This document shows positions 24,539 to 34,152 of a stretch of 64,000 bases of DNA, piece after piece. Where the stretch lies: positions 26,036 to 90,035 of the forward strand of contig CANQDT010000006.1 of assembly GCA_947593735.1 (NCBI GenBank), written 5' to 3'. The translations under genes and the position numbers were made by a program. Position 1 is the stretch's first letter, and every line of letters starts with the position of its first letter. The notes under the pieces are model-generated. The model saw nothing but the letters and a program-made list of their open reading frames with translations. It searched no databases and was not told the DNA's origin. Origin of the DNA: an uncultured Lachnospiraceae bacterium. Its GTDB lineage: Bacteria > Bacillota > Clostridia > Lachnospirales > Lachnospiraceae.

Positions 24539-25858
24539 TCATCCACTTTTCTTGCGTGCTTCTTCCGCGTCCTGAGCCGCTGTCTTCCGGGTCGCTGCCT
24601 TGTCCGCTTTCTGCTTGACCGTCTGCGATTCCCGGTATACGACGGACGCCTTTCCGGTCTTGTTGATCACATCCTCGTTGATCTCGATGGACTCGATCGT
24701 CGGGTCGGACGGCGCTTCGTACATCAGATCCATGATCGAATCTTCCATGATCGCCCGCAGCCCCCTGGCTCCCGTGTTGCGCCTGATCGCTTTCTGTGCC
24801 ATCGCCCTGAGCGATCCCTTCGTAAAGGACAGCCGGACGCCGTCCATCTCGAACAGGCGGATATATTGTTTCACGATCGCGTTCTTCGGCACCGTCAGGA
24901 TCCGGATCAGGGACTCCTCATCCAGCGCGTCCAGCGTAACGGTCACCGGAACGCGTCCGATAAACTCCGGGATCATGCCGAACCGGACCAGATCCTGCGG
25001 CATCACCTGTTTGAGAATCTCGCCCACGTTCATCTGTTCCCGCTCGCCGATGGTGGAATTGAATCCCATGGTCTTCTCGCCGATACGGTTTTCGATGATT
25101 TTTTCCAGACCGTCAAACGCGCCGCCGCAGATAAATAAAATATTGGTCGTATCGATCTGGATAAACTCCTGGTGCGGATGCTTCCGCCCTCCCTGGGGAG
25201 GCACCGACGCGACCGTCCCTTCGATAATTTTCAGGAGCGCCTGCTGCACGCCCTCTCCGGACACATCGCGGGTGATCGAGACGTTCTCGCCTTTCCGCGT
25301 GATCTTGTCGATCTCGTCAATATAAATGATCCCATACTCGGCGCGTTCAATATCATAATCCGCCGCCTGTATGATCTTGAGCAGGATATTTTCCACATCC
25401 TCGCCCACGTAGCCCGCCTCCGTCAGCGCGGTCGCGTCCGCAATGGCGAACGGCACGTTCAAAAGGCGCGCCAGCGTCTGCGCGAGCAGCGTCTTTCCGG
25501 AGCCGGTCGGACCGAGCAGCATGATATTGCTTTTCTGCAGCTCCACGTCCTGGCTCTTTCCCGCCTGCAGGCGTTTGTAATGGTTGTAGACGGCGACGGA
25601 CAGGACTTTCTTCGCCTCGTCCTGCCCGACGACATAGTCGTCCAGAAACTCTTTTATCTCTTTCGGTTTTACCAGATTGATCCCGACGTTGGACAGGTAA
25701 TTCTCGTCCTCCGCCACAATATCGTTGCATACGTCAATGCATTCATCACAAATGTAGATACCATTCGGACCCGCGATCATTTTGCGGACCTGATCCTGGG
25801 TTTTTTTACAAAAAGAACATCTCACTTTGTCCTGTTTCTCGCCCATACGACCTGCCAT
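24539..25858 (-). CDS. clpX: ATP-dependent protease ATPase subunit ClpX
   Basis: 439 residues. The N-terminal zinc-binding domain is CSFCKK followed by CDECID. The AAA+ core has Walker [12 protein letters not shown] and Walker [11 protein letters not shown], the sensor region ([13 protein letters not shown]) and the ClpP-docking IGF-type loop. It unfolds substrates for ClpP. It is 31 bp downstream of clpP. The C-terminal ~25 residues are Lys/Ala/Glu-rich. GAGGTG precedes the ATG at 25858. Confidence 0.97.
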   Translation of the reverse strand: MAGRMGEKQDKVRCSFCKKTQDQVRKMIAGPNGIYICDECIDVCNDIVAEDENYLSNVGINLVKPKEIKEFLDDYVVGQDEAKKVLSVAVYNHYKRLQAGKSQDVELQKSNIMLLGPTGSGKTLLAQTLARLLNVPFAIADATALTEAGYVGEDVENILLKIIQAADYDIERAEYGIIYIDEIDKITRKGENVSITRDVSGEGVQQALLKIIEGTVASVPPQGGRKHPHQEFIQIDTTNILFICGGAFDGLEKIIENRIGEKTMGFNSTIGEREQMNVGEILKQVMPQDLVRFGMIPEFIGRVPVTVTLDALDEESLIRILTVPKNAIVKQYIRLFEMDGVRLSFTKGSLRAMAQKAIRRNTGARGLRAIMEDSIMDLMYEAPSDPTIESIEINEDVINKTGKASVVYRESQTVKQKADKAATRKTAAQDAEEARKKSG

Positions 25859-25889
25859 CCCGGCACCTCACAATCTTTTTTTATTTCGA

Positions 25890-26474
25890 TCATGCCCTGC
25901 TTGCCACAACATGGTCAATCAAGCCATACTCCAGCGCTTCCTGCGCGCTCATGAAATTATCCCTCTCTGTGTCTGCTTCGATCACTTCTAACGGTTTCCC
26001 TGTATTCTCGCTCAGCATACGGTTTAAATTCTGCCTGGTTTTCAGGATATGCTCCGCCGCGATCTGGATCTCGGTCGCCTGACCCTGCGCGCCGCCCAGC
26101 GGCTGGTGGATCATGATCTCCGCGTTCGGGAGCGCGTACCGTTTCCCTTTCGCGCCACCCGCGAGCAGGAACGCGCCCATGCTCGCCGCCATGCCGATGC
26201 ATGTGGTGGATACGTCGCATTTGATATACTGCATCGTATCATAGATCGCGAGCCCGGCGGTCACCGACCCTCCGGGGCTGTTGATATATAAGTTGATATC
26301 CTTTCCGGGATCCTCCGACTCCAGGAACAACAGCTGCGCGACGATCAGGCTCGCCGTCACTTCGTTGACTTCCTCCCCGAGCATAATGATCCTGTCTTTT
26401 AATAATCGGGAATAAATATCATACGAGCGTTCTCCCCTGCTGGTCTGCTCTATGACATAAGGCACTAAACTCAT
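25890..26474 (-). CDS. clpP: ATP-dependent Clp protease proteolytic subunit
   Basis: 194 residues starting [25 protein letters not shown]. The catalytic triad is at canonical positions: S98 (MAASMGAF), H123 (MIHQPLGG) and D172. It assembles into tetradecameric barrels. The ATG at 26474 has AAAGGAGGG upstream, so the longer frame to 26513 is not used. It is 13 bp after tig in the order tig-clpP-clpX. Confidence 0.97.
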   Translation of the reverse strand: MSLVPYVIEQTSRGERSYDIYSRLLKDRIIMLGEEVNEVTASLIVAQLLFLESEDPGKDINLYINSPGGSVTAGLAIYDTMQYIKCDVSTTCIGMAASMGAFLLAGGAKGKRYALPNAEIMIHQPLGGAQGQATEIQIAAEHILKTRQNLNRMLSENTGKPLEVIEADTERDNFMSAQEALEYGLIDHVVASRA

Positions 26475-26487
26475 CGTCGTCCCTCCT

Positions 26488-27771
26488 TTATTCTTTCGCG
26501 GCGGCAACAACAAAATCGACCGCTTTCTGCACGGCGATATCCCGGCGCATCTGTTTCTGCTCCTGCTCGCCCATCAGTTCTTTCAGCTTGTCCGCTTCCA
26601 TCTGGTACATACCCGCCATCTTTTCCAGCTCCGCCTGAAATTCTTCGTCGGTCGCCTCGATCGCTTCCTGATCCGCGACCGCTTCCAATACGAGCCTCGA
26701 CTGGATGCGCTTGAGCGCCTGCGGCTTCGTCTGCTCCTCGAACTGCTCCTGGGTCATGCCGGTAAACTGCAGATACTGCTCCATCTTCAATCCCTGATAG
26801 CTCAATCTCTGCGCAAATTCATCGGTCATCTGCTGAACCTGCGTCTCGATCATCGCTTCGGGAATATCCATCTTGGCGCCCTCGATGATCGCTTCCACGA
26901 CCGCGTTTTCTTTCTCGGTCGCCGCTTCTTTTTCCTTGCGTTCCGTGAGCTGCTTCTTCACGTCCGCCTTATATTCTTCTATCGTATCAAACTCGGATAC
27001 GTCCTCGGCAAATTCATCATCCAGCTCCGGAAGCTCTTTCGCCCGGATCCCTTTTATGATCACCTTGAACAGCGCCGGCTTTCCGGCAAGCTCCTGCGCC
27101 TGGTAGCCCTCCGGGAACGTCACGTTGACGTCCACCGCGTCGCCGATCTTCGCGCCGATCAGCTGGTCTTCAAATCCGTCGATAAACGTATGGGAACCGA
27201 TCGTAAGCTGCTGGTCCTCCGCGGAGCCTCCGTCAAACAGCACGCCGTCGATCGTCCCGGAATAGTCGATCGTGACTTCGTCGCCGTTCTGGACAGGTCT
27301 GTCTTCCACAGTGATCGAACGCGCGTTCTGCTCCCTTGTCTTGTTGATCTCCGCCATCACATCCTCGTCCGTCACCTCGACCGGCTTGCTCTCCACTTTT
27401 ACCCCTTTGTAGGTTCCAAGCGTTACCTCCGGTTTGCAGGCGACCGTCGCGGTAAAGACAAACGGTTTGCCTTTCTCAATGCTGGTCACTTCGATCTCCG
27501 GGCGGGACACGATCTCCAGCTCGCTTTCGTCCGCCGCCTCCGCGTAGGCGTCCGGGATCAGCAGATTCGCCGCGTCCTCATAAAACATCTCCGGTCCGTA
27601 GACCTTTTCCAGATATGCCTGCGGCACCTTGCCCTTACGGAATCCGGGCAGGGAGATCTTGCCTTTCTGACGGTTGTACGCCTGCCGGATCGCGGCGTCC
27701 AGTTTGTCTTCGGGTACTTCGATCGTCAGTTTAGCCATATTATGCTCTAAATGTTCTACTTTTAAACTCAT
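26488..27771 (-). CDS. tig: Trigger factor, ribosome-associated chaperone
   Basis: 427 residues. The N-terminal ribosome-binding domain carries the signature GFRKGKVP near residue 45. The FKBP-type PPIase domain is at about 155-245 ([27 protein letters not shown]), and the C-terminal helical arms follow. It receives nascent chains at the exit tunnel. It is the first gene of the tig-clpP-clpX-engB run, with a promoter upstream and AGGAGG before the ATG. Confidence 0.96.
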   Translation of the reverse strand: MSLKVEHLEHNMAKLTIEVPEDKLDAAIRQAYNRQKGKISLPGFRKGKVPQAYLEKVYGPEMFYEDAANLLIPDAYAEAADESELEIVSRPEIEVTSIEKGKPFVFTATVACKPEVTLGTYKGVKVESKPVEVTDEDVMAEINKTREQNARSITVEDRPVQNGDEVTIDYSGTIDGVLFDGGSAEDQQLTIGSHTFIDGFEDQLIGAKIGDAVDVNVTFPEGYQAQELAGKPALFKVIIKGIRAKELPELDDEFAEDVSEFDTIEEYKADVKKQLTERKEKEAATEKENAVVEAIIEGAKMDIPEAMIETQVQQMTDEFAQRLSYQGLKMEQYLQFTGMTQEQFEEQTKPQALKRIQSRLVLEAVADQEAIEATDEEFQAELEKMAGMYQMEADKLKELMGEQEQKQMRRDIAVQKAVDFVVAAAKE

Positions 27772-27809
27772 CGTACAATTCCTCCTGATTTATCACAACA
27801 CAGCATGTT

Positions 27810-27838
27810 ATTATAGCATGACTTATCTTTCTTAGCAA
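27810..27838 (-). promoter_or_regulatory. Predicted promoter of the tig-clpP-clpX operon
   Basis: On the minus strand: TTGCTA, a 17-bp spacer, TATAAT, about 40 bp before the tig start codon. No CtsR heptanucleotide repeat was noticed around it. Confidence 0.7.
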
Positions 27839-27843
27839 CTTTT

Positions 27844-29865
27844 TTATTCCTTATGCTTCTTTCGCTTTTTCTTCTTTTCTTTTCTGATATGCTTGATCCG
27901 GTAATCGTCGGAGCGCCGCAGCTGCGTCCGGCTTTTGGTCGTATACCGCACCGAAACGACGTCCCCTTCCTGCAGATCCTCAATATCCCTGCTGTTGACG
28001 TTGATCGCCCTCGAATTCAGGTATCCGCTCGGGAGCTTCTTATCGTTGACATAAACCTTGGCGTAGGGAGTGAAGCCCTCTCCGTATATGATGGTCTTCT
28101 TTGAATACCGCACGATCCGGTCAATTTTGATATCGTCCACCCCGAAGATCAGGTTGGTGCCAGGGAACGGATTTTCGGTATCGTAAATATACCGTCTGCC
28201 GTACAACATATCATATTGCAGCAATTCCAGATTATTCATATAGGACGATTTGTCCTGGAAATTCTGGTGGTATTTGGTCAGCACGCCGGGATTCAACCCA
28301 AGGCGACCGAGCACCGTCGCGCCGAGCTGGTACGCTTTCAGCTTCCTGTCGATCTTTTTCATCGGGAAATTCGACCAGATCACATATTCCGTCTCATAGA
28401 TCGACTTGTTTTTCATTTCCTTCCGCTCAAAATCAATGCTCGGCAGATGATCGCCAAAGAAGACGACGACCGTCTTTTCGTCAAAATCCGACAGCATATC
28501 GGTCAGCGTCCCTACTACCTGATCCATCGAATATACCTGATTGGTATAATGCGTCAGCTTGTTCAGGCGTTCCTCGTCGTCCAAACCGGAGAGCGTGACC
28601 GTCGGGTTTTCCATCGGCGTGGTCGGATATTCGCCGTGCCCCTCGACCGAGATCGTATATATGTAATCCTGCTCTTTCGTATATTCGAGCGCCTTCATGA
28701 TCTGTCCCGGCAGTACATTGTCCTTCGTCCATCCGTTGCTGCTCGGCTCCGTGCCGCTCATGCATTCCAGGCTGATGAAATGGTCGAACCCGATATGGGA
28801 AAAGATCAGGTTGCGGTCGTAAAATTCCGCGCGGTTGTTGTGGATCGCCGTCGTATGGTAGCCCTCTGATTTGAGGTTGTACGGCACCGACTCGCACGAT
28901 TTTTTCTGCAGGACGCTCTTGTAGGGATATTCCCCGCACCCGAAAAAGCTGCGGCACATCCCTGTGATGACCTCAAACTCGGAATTAGCGGTCCCGGCGC
29001 CGTAGGACGGCATCTTGAGATAGCCGCTGGAACAGCTCTTCGCGAGCCGGTGGAAATTCGGCATCGGATCCCGCGATACTTTGAGTTTCTTCATATTGGA
29101 GACATCAAAGAACGATTCCAGCTGGACAAAGATGATGTTCGGCTTTTCTTCCGGCGACTTATCTTTCACTTTGTCGATCTTTTTTTGCAGCCTTTTCACG
29201 GTCGTCTCATTATAATTCAGCGGGCGTTCGATCCCGTTGTCCAAAAGCGTGATCCCGAAGCAGTACGGGACGCCGTATTTCTCATACGCGATGCGGATAT
29301 TGCCAAATTCGGTAACAATGACTTCCTCCCGCAGCCCGACCCTGGTCAGCGCGAGGAACCCGATCAGGAAAATGGCGTAAACGGCAAGGTTCCGCACGAA
29401 CGAGATCTTCTTCTTTGTCTTTGGTCCGAACACGAAAAACAAAACGAGCCCTACCACCAGCGCGATCAGACCGACGACCGACGCGACGATCTTAAACGAA
29501 GACATATATTTATCCATCACCGCTAGGCCCGCCGCCGCGAGCTGGATATCCACAAACGTAAACGGTGTGTTGCGGTATCCGAGGATGACATAATTGACGA
29601 TCCCGATCAGCAACCAGACGCTTGATGTGAGTACATAGACAAAGACCCTTCTCCTTACCAGGATCGACAGCGCCATAAACAAAAAAATGATCGCCGTATT
29701 GATCGCGTAATTCAGCGGATTGCCGACGACGTACCGGATCCCCTCCGCCACGGACCGGCGGCCGAGCATCTCGTCGATCAGGGCTACGCCCATGGACAAT
29801 ACCAGGGAAATGACAAAGGAATTACAGATACATCTGCGAATGAAGTTCTTTGTATTTTGATTCAT
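27844..29865 (-). CDS. LTA synthase family sulfatase/phosphatase membrane enzyme
   Basis: 673 residues from the ATG at 29865 (AAAAGGAT upstream; the frame extends to 29892). Five N-terminal membrane helices (about 10-200) precede an extracellular alkaline-phosphatase-fold domain. The catalytic threonine is in GAGTANSEFE, and the metal-binding FFGDHLPS and EGHGEYP segments are seen. These match polyglycerol-phosphate lipoteichoic acid synthases and related phosphoglycerol transferases. After the enzymatic domain is a beta-domain of about 100 residues (YGEGFTPYAKVYVNDKKLPSG), and the C-terminus ends in a strongly basic tail (KKKKRKKHKE). The extra C-terminal domain differs from LtaS of Staphylococcus, so the exact polymer is uncertain. 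Confidence 0.88.
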   Translation of the reverse strand: MNQNTKNFIRRCICNSFVISLVLSMGVALIDEMLGRRSVAEGIRYVVGNPLNYAINTAIIFLFMALSILVRRRVFVYVLTSSVWLLIGIVNYVILGYRNTPFTFVDIQLAAAGLAVMDKYMSSFKIVASVVGLIALVVGLVLFFVFGPKTKKKISFVRNLAVYAIFLIGFLALTRVGLREEVIVTEFGNIRIAYEKYGVPYCFGITLLDNGIERPLNYNETTVKRLQKKIDKVKDKSPEEKPNIIFVQLESFFDVSNMKKLKVSRDPMPNFHRLAKSCSSGYLKMPSYGAGTANSEFEVITGMCRSFFGCGEYPYKSVLQKKSCESVPYNLKSEGYHTTAIHNNRAEFYDRNLIFSHIGFDHFISLECMSGTEPSSNGWTKDNVLPGQIMKALEYTKEQDYIYTISVEGHGEYPTTPMENPTVTLSGLDDEERLNKLTHYTNQVYSMDQVVGTLTDMLSDFDEKTVVVFFGDHLPSIDFERKEMKNKSIYETEYVIWSNFPMKKIDRKLKAYQLGATVLGRLGLNPGVLTKYHQNFQDKSSYMNNLELLQYDMLYGRRYIYDTENPFPGTNLIFGVDDIKIDRIVRYSKKTIIYGEGFTPYAKVYVNDKKLPSGYLNSRAINVNSRDIEDLQEGDVVSVRYTTKSRTQLRRSDDYRIKHIRKEKKKKRKKHKE

Positions 29866-29983
29866 GATCTCATATCCTTTTCTATCTTCCATCTGTTCAA
29901 AAACAGCTTTCTTTTCTTTCGCGTGTAATAGTATATCATCATTTTTTTAAAAAGAAAATATCTAAAATCCACGAAAATATGAA

Positions 29984-30011
29984 TTGTATATTCTGATTCT
30001 TGTGTTATACT
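29984..30011 (+). promoter_or_regulatory. Predicted promoter of the CYTH gene
   Basis: TTGTAT, a 16-bp spacer, TATACT, followed by a GC-rich leader of about 130 nt (30012-30145) with no other gene in it. It lies in the divergent gap between the LTA-synthase-like gene and the CYTH gene. Confidence 0.5.
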
Positions 30012-30145
30012 GAAAAGAAAAAGGCATCGGGAGCCGCCTGCCGCGCTTCGCGCCGCCCATACGCGTGATCGCGGTGGGCGCGGCGGCGGATGGCAAAAAC
30101 GCGTGCTTCGCGCATATCCCGCTGCCTGTGCAGCAAGGAGAAAAC

Positions 30146-30640
30146 ATGGAAATCGAACGCAAATTTTTGATCAAAGAACGCCCGCAGAATCTGGAGCAGT
30201 ATCCCTGCCACGTGATCGAGCAGGCGTATCTTTCCGTCCAGCCGGTCATACGGATCCGGCGCAGGGACGACGACTATATCCTGACCTACAAGGGAGGCGG
30301 CTTGATGGCGCGGGAGGAAGTGGAGCTTCCCCTGACAGCGGAATCGTACGCGCATCTGCTCAAGAAAGCCGACGGCAACATCATCCGCAAAAAACGCTAT
30401 CTCATCCCGACGTCCGGAAAGCTCACGATCGAGCTGGACGTGTTTGAAGACCTGTTCGACGGGCTTGTATTGGCAGAAGTCGAATTTCCTACGGTCGAGG
30501 AAGCGGAACAGTATGAAATGCCGCACTGGTTCAGCCGGGACGTGACCTATGACCCGGATTACCACAACAGCCATATGAGCCGGATCAAGCCGATCCAGAT
30601 CCTCGCGCTGATCGCGATCTCGCAGGCGAAGGGCAACTAG
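30146..30640 (+). CDS. CYTH domain phosphatase (inorganic triphosphatase-like)
   Basis: 164 residues. The start at 30146 is set by CAAGGAG 5 nt upstream and by the diagnostic N-terminus MEIERKFL (the ExExK motif of CYTH/TTM tunnel enzymes). Alternating charged strands follow (RIRRRDDD, YKGGG, EVELPL, KKRYLI, IELDVFEDL, LAEVEFP), building the beta-tunnel that binds triphosphate and two metals. Bacterial single-domain members usually hydrolyse inorganic triphosphate. Adenylate cyclase activity is less likely. It is convergent with asnB (18 bp between the stops). Confidence 0.9.
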   Translation: MEIERKFLIKERPQNLEQYPCHVIEQAYLSVQPVIRIRRRDDDYILTYKGGGLMAREEVELPLTAESYAHLLKKADGNIIRKKRYLIPTSGKLTIELDVFEDLFDGLVLAEVEFPTVEEAEQYEMPHWFSRDVTYDPDYHNSHMSRIKPIQILALIAISQAKGN

Positions 30641-30657
30641 TGCCCGGCTGCCGCCCG

Positions 30658-32511
30658 TCACAGATGGACGGAGATGTGATATTTTTCCATCCAGTAATTG
30701 ATCTGTATCAGATATGCCGACATCTGCGGTCCTGCCATCAGCTGCCCGTACCAGGGTCTTCCATAATCGGAAGGTGTTTCCAGGAACCGTTTCACCTTCT
30801 TTTTGTCAAGGAACTGGTGCAGCGGCGCCGACGGGCTTTCCATGATCTCCATCAGCCGGTATCCAAGCAGCTGCTCATATCTCGGATGATACGTCTTGGG
30901 ATATGGGCTTTTTTTGCGGTAACAGACGTCCGCCGGAAGATACGGCTCACCCGCTTTCCGCAGCAGATATTTCACCACGCCATCCTTCCCTTTCATTTCC
31001 CACGGCACATTCCACATATATTCAATGATCCGGTGATCCGCGAACGGCACCCGCGCCTCCAGCCCGCTGTACATACTGGTCCGGTCCATGCGGTCCAGCA
31101 GCGTCTGCATAAACCATTTCATATTCAGATAACTGATCTCCCGCCGCCTTGCCTCATCGGGATCCTCCCCGTCCAGCTTCGGCGTCTCCGCGACCGACTG
31201 ATGGTAGGTTTCGGATACGTACTCCTCCATTCCGAGCGCGTCGAGGAAATCATCCCGCAGCAGCGCTTTCCGCGGCTCCAGGTCCATCGTCCACGGGAAC
31301 GTATCCGCCTCGAAACATTCCCGCTTATGGAACCACGGATAGCCGCCGAAGATCTCATCCGCACATTCCCCGGTCAGCGCCACCTTGCAGTGTTCGCTCA
31401 CTTTTCCGCAAAAATAGAGCAGGGACGCGTCCACGTCCGCCATCCCGGGCAGATCCCGCGCGTCGATCGACCGGAACAGATAATCGATCAGCTCCAGATT
31501 GTCACATTCGAGATAATGATGGTCGGATCCGATCGCTTCCACCATCTTATCCACCCACGGGCGGTCCTGCTCCGGCTGGAACGAGTTGGAACGGAAATAG
31601 GTCTGGTTCCCCTCAAAATCAAAGGAGAACGTCATCAGCGTCCGTCCCTGTTTTTTCAGCTCCTCCGCGCAGATCGCGGACACGAGGCTGCTGTCCAGCC
31701 CTCCGGACAAAAATGTACAGATCGGGACGTCGGACAACATCTGCCCGATCACCGCCTGGCGGACAAGCTCCGCAATCTTTTCTTCCGTTTCCTCACAGGA
31801 ATCCTCATGCGGTCTGCTGACAAGCGACCAGTATTTTACCGGCCGCATCGTATTCTGATGGAAGATATAATAATATCCCGGCAGTATTTCCTCCATATCT
31901 TCAAATACGCCGCACCCGTAGGTCTTCGCGGGTCCGATGCTGAATACTTCGTTCAGCCCCTGCCGGTTCAGCCTGGGATGGATGCCGGGGAAGCGGAAAA
32001 TCGCTTTCGGCTCCGACCCGAATACAAGCACGCCCCGTTCCTTCATAAAAAACAGCGGTTTTATCCCGTTCCGGTCACGAAACAGGATCAGCTGTTCAGT
32101 CCTGCCGTCCCATATCGCGAAAGCAAAGATCCCGTTCAGCCGCTTTACCACATCCGGTCCGTATTCGAGATACCCGTTCAGGATCACTTCCGTATCGCTC
32201 GCCGTGGAAAAGAGCCTGCCGCGCCGGGACAGTTCTTCCCTCAGTTCTTTCATATTATAGATTTCACCGTTGAAAATAATGACAACCGGGTAGCCGTTTA
32301 CTATTTTTTTCATCGGCTGGCGCCCGGTTTTCAAGTCAATGATCGAGAGCCGCACATGCGCGAACCCGACCTGGTCTTCCAGGAAGATCCCTCTCTCGTC
32401 CGGTCCCCTGTGGTTCAGGCAATCGCACATTTCTGTCAAAATCCGGCTGTACCAGGCTTCCTTTTCCCGGTACGCCCCATGGGCATGAAAAAAACCCGCA
32501 ATTCCGCACAT
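30658..32511 (-). CDS. asnB: Asparagine synthetase (glutamine-hydrolysing)
   Basis: 617 residues. The N-terminal class II glutamine amidotransferase domain begins MCGIAGF with nucleophile Cys2, and has the RLSIIDL, FNGEIYN and SDTEV elements. The synthetase domain has the PP-loop SGGLDSS near residue 260 and the LTGECADEIFGGY motif. It makes asparagine from aspartate, glutamine and ATP. The ribosome site AGGAGC lies about 10 nt before the ATG, and a TATAAT -10 box (32541-32546) with no clear -35 is upstream. Just beyond is the array of terminator-like repeats. Because of that array, transcription probably starts close to the gene. Confidence 0.95.
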   Translation of the reverse strand: MCGIAGFFHAHGAYREKEAWYSRILTEMCDCLNHRGPDERGIFLEDQVGFAHVRLSIIDLKTGRQPMKKIVNGYPVVIIFNGEIYNMKELREELSRRGRLFSTASDTEVILNGYLEYGPDVVKRLNGIFAFAIWDGRTEQLILFRDRNGIKPLFFMKERGVLVFGSEPKAIFRFPGIHPRLNRQGLNEVFSIGPAKTYGCGVFEDMEEILPGYYYIFHQNTMRPVKYWSLVSRPHEDSCEETEEKIAELVRQAVIGQMLSDVPICTFLSGGLDSSLVSAICAEELKKQGRTLMTFSFDFEGNQTYFRSNSFQPEQDRPWVDKMVEAIGSDHHYLECDNLELIDYLFRSIDARDLPGMADVDASLLYFCGKVSEHCKVALTGECADEIFGGYPWFHKRECFEADTFPWTMDLEPRKALLRDDFLDALGMEEYVSETYHQSVAETPKLDGEDPDEARRREISYLNMKWFMQTLLDRMDRTSMYSGLEARVPFADHRIIEYMWNVPWEMKGKDGVVKYLLRKAGEPYLPADVCYRKKSPYPKTYHPRYEQLLGYRLMEIMESPSAPLHQFLDKKKVKRFLETPSDYGRPWYGQLMAGPQMSAYLIQINYWMEKYHISVHL

Positions 32512-32592
32512 CGATCTTGCGCTCCTAACCCTTTTCTTTCATTATATGCTTCCCGCCTGCCCGCGTGATTTGCCCGGGCGCCGGGACAAAAA

Positions 32593-32873
32593 ATGTACCT
32601 CCGGCACGTTCCCGCGCCGCACGGGCAGGACAAGCGGCAAAAAAAAGAATGTGCCTCCGGCACGTTTCCGCGCCGAGCGGGCAGGACAAGCGGTGGAAAA
32701 AAGAATGTGCCTCCAGCACGTTCCCGCGCCGAGCGGGCAGGACAAGCGGCAGAAAAAAGAATGTGCCTCCGGCATGTTCCCACGCCGAGCGGGCAGGACA
32801 AGCGGTGGAAAAAAGAATGTGCCTCCGGCACGTTTCCGCGCCGAGCGGACAGGACAAGCGGCAGAAAAAAAGA
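32593..32873 (-). repeat. Five 56-bp tandem repeats, each resembling a rho-independent terminator
   Basis: Units begin near 32593, 32649, 32705, 32761 and 32817, spaced exactly 56 bp. Read on the minus strand each unit has CCCGC-TCGGC-GCGGG, then GTGCC-GGA-GGCAC, then ATTCTTTTTT. That is a pair of GC hairpins followed by a T-run. Differences between units are single substitutions (C/T, CA/TG), some of them shared by alternate units (2 and 4, 3 and 5). The period is not a multiple of three, so the open frames through it are not genes. It fills the gap between crh and asnB together with the crh terminator. Confidence 0.9.
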
Positions 32874-32893
32874 ATCCTGCCTAAGCAGGATTC
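32864..32893 (-). terminator. Rho-independent terminator of the hprK-crh operon
   Basis: On the minus strand AATCCTGC pairs with GCAGGATT around a short loop, followed directly by CTTTTTTT. It lies about 17 bp after the crh stop codon and overlaps the last repeat of the 56-bp array. Confidence 0.9.
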
Positions 32894-32909
32894 TGTACCC
32901 CAATCTCCG

Positions 32910-33167
32910 TTAATTTGCCGCGTTCAGATATTTTTCAATATTTTCGATCGCGGCAGCTTCATCTTCTCCGTCCGCACTGACATCTACCGTTTCCCCTGAA
33001 TTGAGTCCAAGCGTCATCATCCCCATAATACTTTTGGCGTTGATCTCCTTATTGTTGCTCTTTACCATGATGGTACTCTCGAACTGGCTTGCCACCTGCA
33101 CCAGCAGCGCCACCGGCCGGGCTTCCAGTCCCCTTGGCAGATTGATTTGGATCGTTTTCGTAGTCAT
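32910..33167 (-). CDS. crh: Crh-like HPr paralogue with Glu15 instead of the phosphorylatable His
   Basis: 85 residues, HPr fold. From the start at 33167 (AAGGAGG upstream) the active-site loop reads PRGLEARP, so residue 15 is Glu (codon GAA) where PTS HPr has His15. The regulatory Ser46 is kept in AKSIMGMM. Crh of Bacillus has Gln15 and Ser46, cannot take part in sugar phosphotransfer, and acts as a co-repressor for CcpA after Ser46 phosphorylation by HprK. The gene directly follows whiA, as crh does in Bacillus, and shares an operon with hprK. I therefore infer a regulatory role only. The general PTS HPr must be encoded elsewhere. Confidence 0.88.
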   Translation of the reverse strand: MTTKTIQINLPRGLEARPVALLVQVASQFESTIMVKSNNKEINAKSIMGMMTLGLNSGETVDVSADGEDEAAAIENIEKYLNAAN

Positions 33168-33177
33168 GAGTTCCTCC

Positions 33178-34140
33178 TTAAATTGCATTACACTGATGAA
33201 GTCTTAATTCGTCCGCCATATTGCTTAGTTTACGGAGCCGATGGTTGACACCGGATTTGCCAACCGGCGGATTCAGCTGCGCTCCCAATTCTTTCAGGCT
33301 TGCCTCCGGATAGTTCAGCCTCAGGTTCGCGATATCCCGCAGTCCGTCGGACAGTTCACCAAATCCAACCGTCTTCTGGATAAACCGGATATCCTCCACC
33401 TGCTTACTGGCGGCGTTCACCGTCTTCGCGATGTTCGCCAGTTCGCAGTTTACCTGTCGGTTGACCGTATTGCGCATGTCCTTTTCGATCCGAACATTTT
33501 CCATTTTCATCAATGAAATATGGGCTTCCATCACGTTAAGGGCATCCACAATCTGCGCTCCTTCTTTTAAATATACCACATAATACTTCTTTCTGACAAC
33601 TATTTTTGCATCGAGCAGAAAAGTATTCATGATCTGCTCGATCTGTTCCGCCTTGCGGCGGTCGAGGCAGACGATCTCAAAATGGTAATTTCCGCGCGGA
33701 TCGCTCATGGAACCCGCCGCGAGGAAACAGCCCCGGAGAAAGGCGCGTTTGCAGCACGTCCCCTGCAGGATCAGGGAACTGATCGTCCCGGAATTTCCGG
33801 TCAGGCGACCGTAGATATCCGCCGCTTTCAGCGCCTGCAAAATCTGCTCCGCTTTTTCCGGATGCTCCACAACCACAAAATAATTCCTTGCCCGGAGCGG
33901 GATCATCCGTCGGACAACCCGGACGGTTCCGCGGACACCGAACGCCGCCTCAAGCAGCTGCGCGAACTTCCGCGCGACCAGGAGATTTTCTGTCCGGATC
34001 CGTATCTGGTACTCGTCAAACTCATTGACCTGTATGCTCCCGCACAGGCTCATGATCGCGGCGATCTCCGCGATCCGGCAATGCCGCGCCGCCGGCATCA
34101 CCTTTCCTAATTCTTCTTTTACTTCACTGGAAAAAGACAT
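33178..34140 (-). CDS. whiA: WhiA-type DNA-binding protein
   Basis: 320 residues. The N-terminal LAGLIDADG-homing-endonuclease-like domain (SFSSEVKEEL at 2-11, GCFLAAGSMSDP near 140) lacks the nuclease acidic pair. The C-terminal helix-turn-helix includes LRLNYPEASLKELGAQLNPP. WhiA affects cell division and chromosome segregation in Gram-positives and sporulation in Streptomyces. It is 12 bp after rapZ and 10 bp before crh. Confidence 0.95.
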   Translation of the reverse strand: MSFSSEVKEELGKVMPAARHCRIAEIAAIMSLCGSIQVNEFDEYQIRIRTENLLVARKFAQLLEAAFGVRGTVRVVRRMIPLRARNYFVVVEHPEKAEQILQALKAADIYGRLTGNSGTISSLILQGTCCKRAFLRGCFLAAGSMSDPRGNYHFEIVCLDRRKAEQIEQIMNTFLLDAKIVVRKKYYVVYLKEGAQIVDALNVMEAHISLMKMENVRIEKDMRNTVNRQVNCELANIAKTVNAASKQVEDIRFIQKTVGFGELSDGLRDIANLRLNYPEASLKELGAQLNPPVGKSGVNHRLRKLSNMADELRLHQCNAI

Positions 34141-34152
34141 ATGGCACCTCGG

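Noticed and set aside
30640..32568. Long plus-strand open frame (642 codons)
   Set aside because: It is antisense to asnB, rich in Arg, Pro and His, has no ribosome site, and the minus strand carries an unmistakable asparagine synthetase.
32593..32873. CRISPR array or coding repeat protein
   Set aside because: The 56-bp units are contiguous with no unique spacers, there are no cas genes, and the period is not a multiple of three, so frames through it change each unit.
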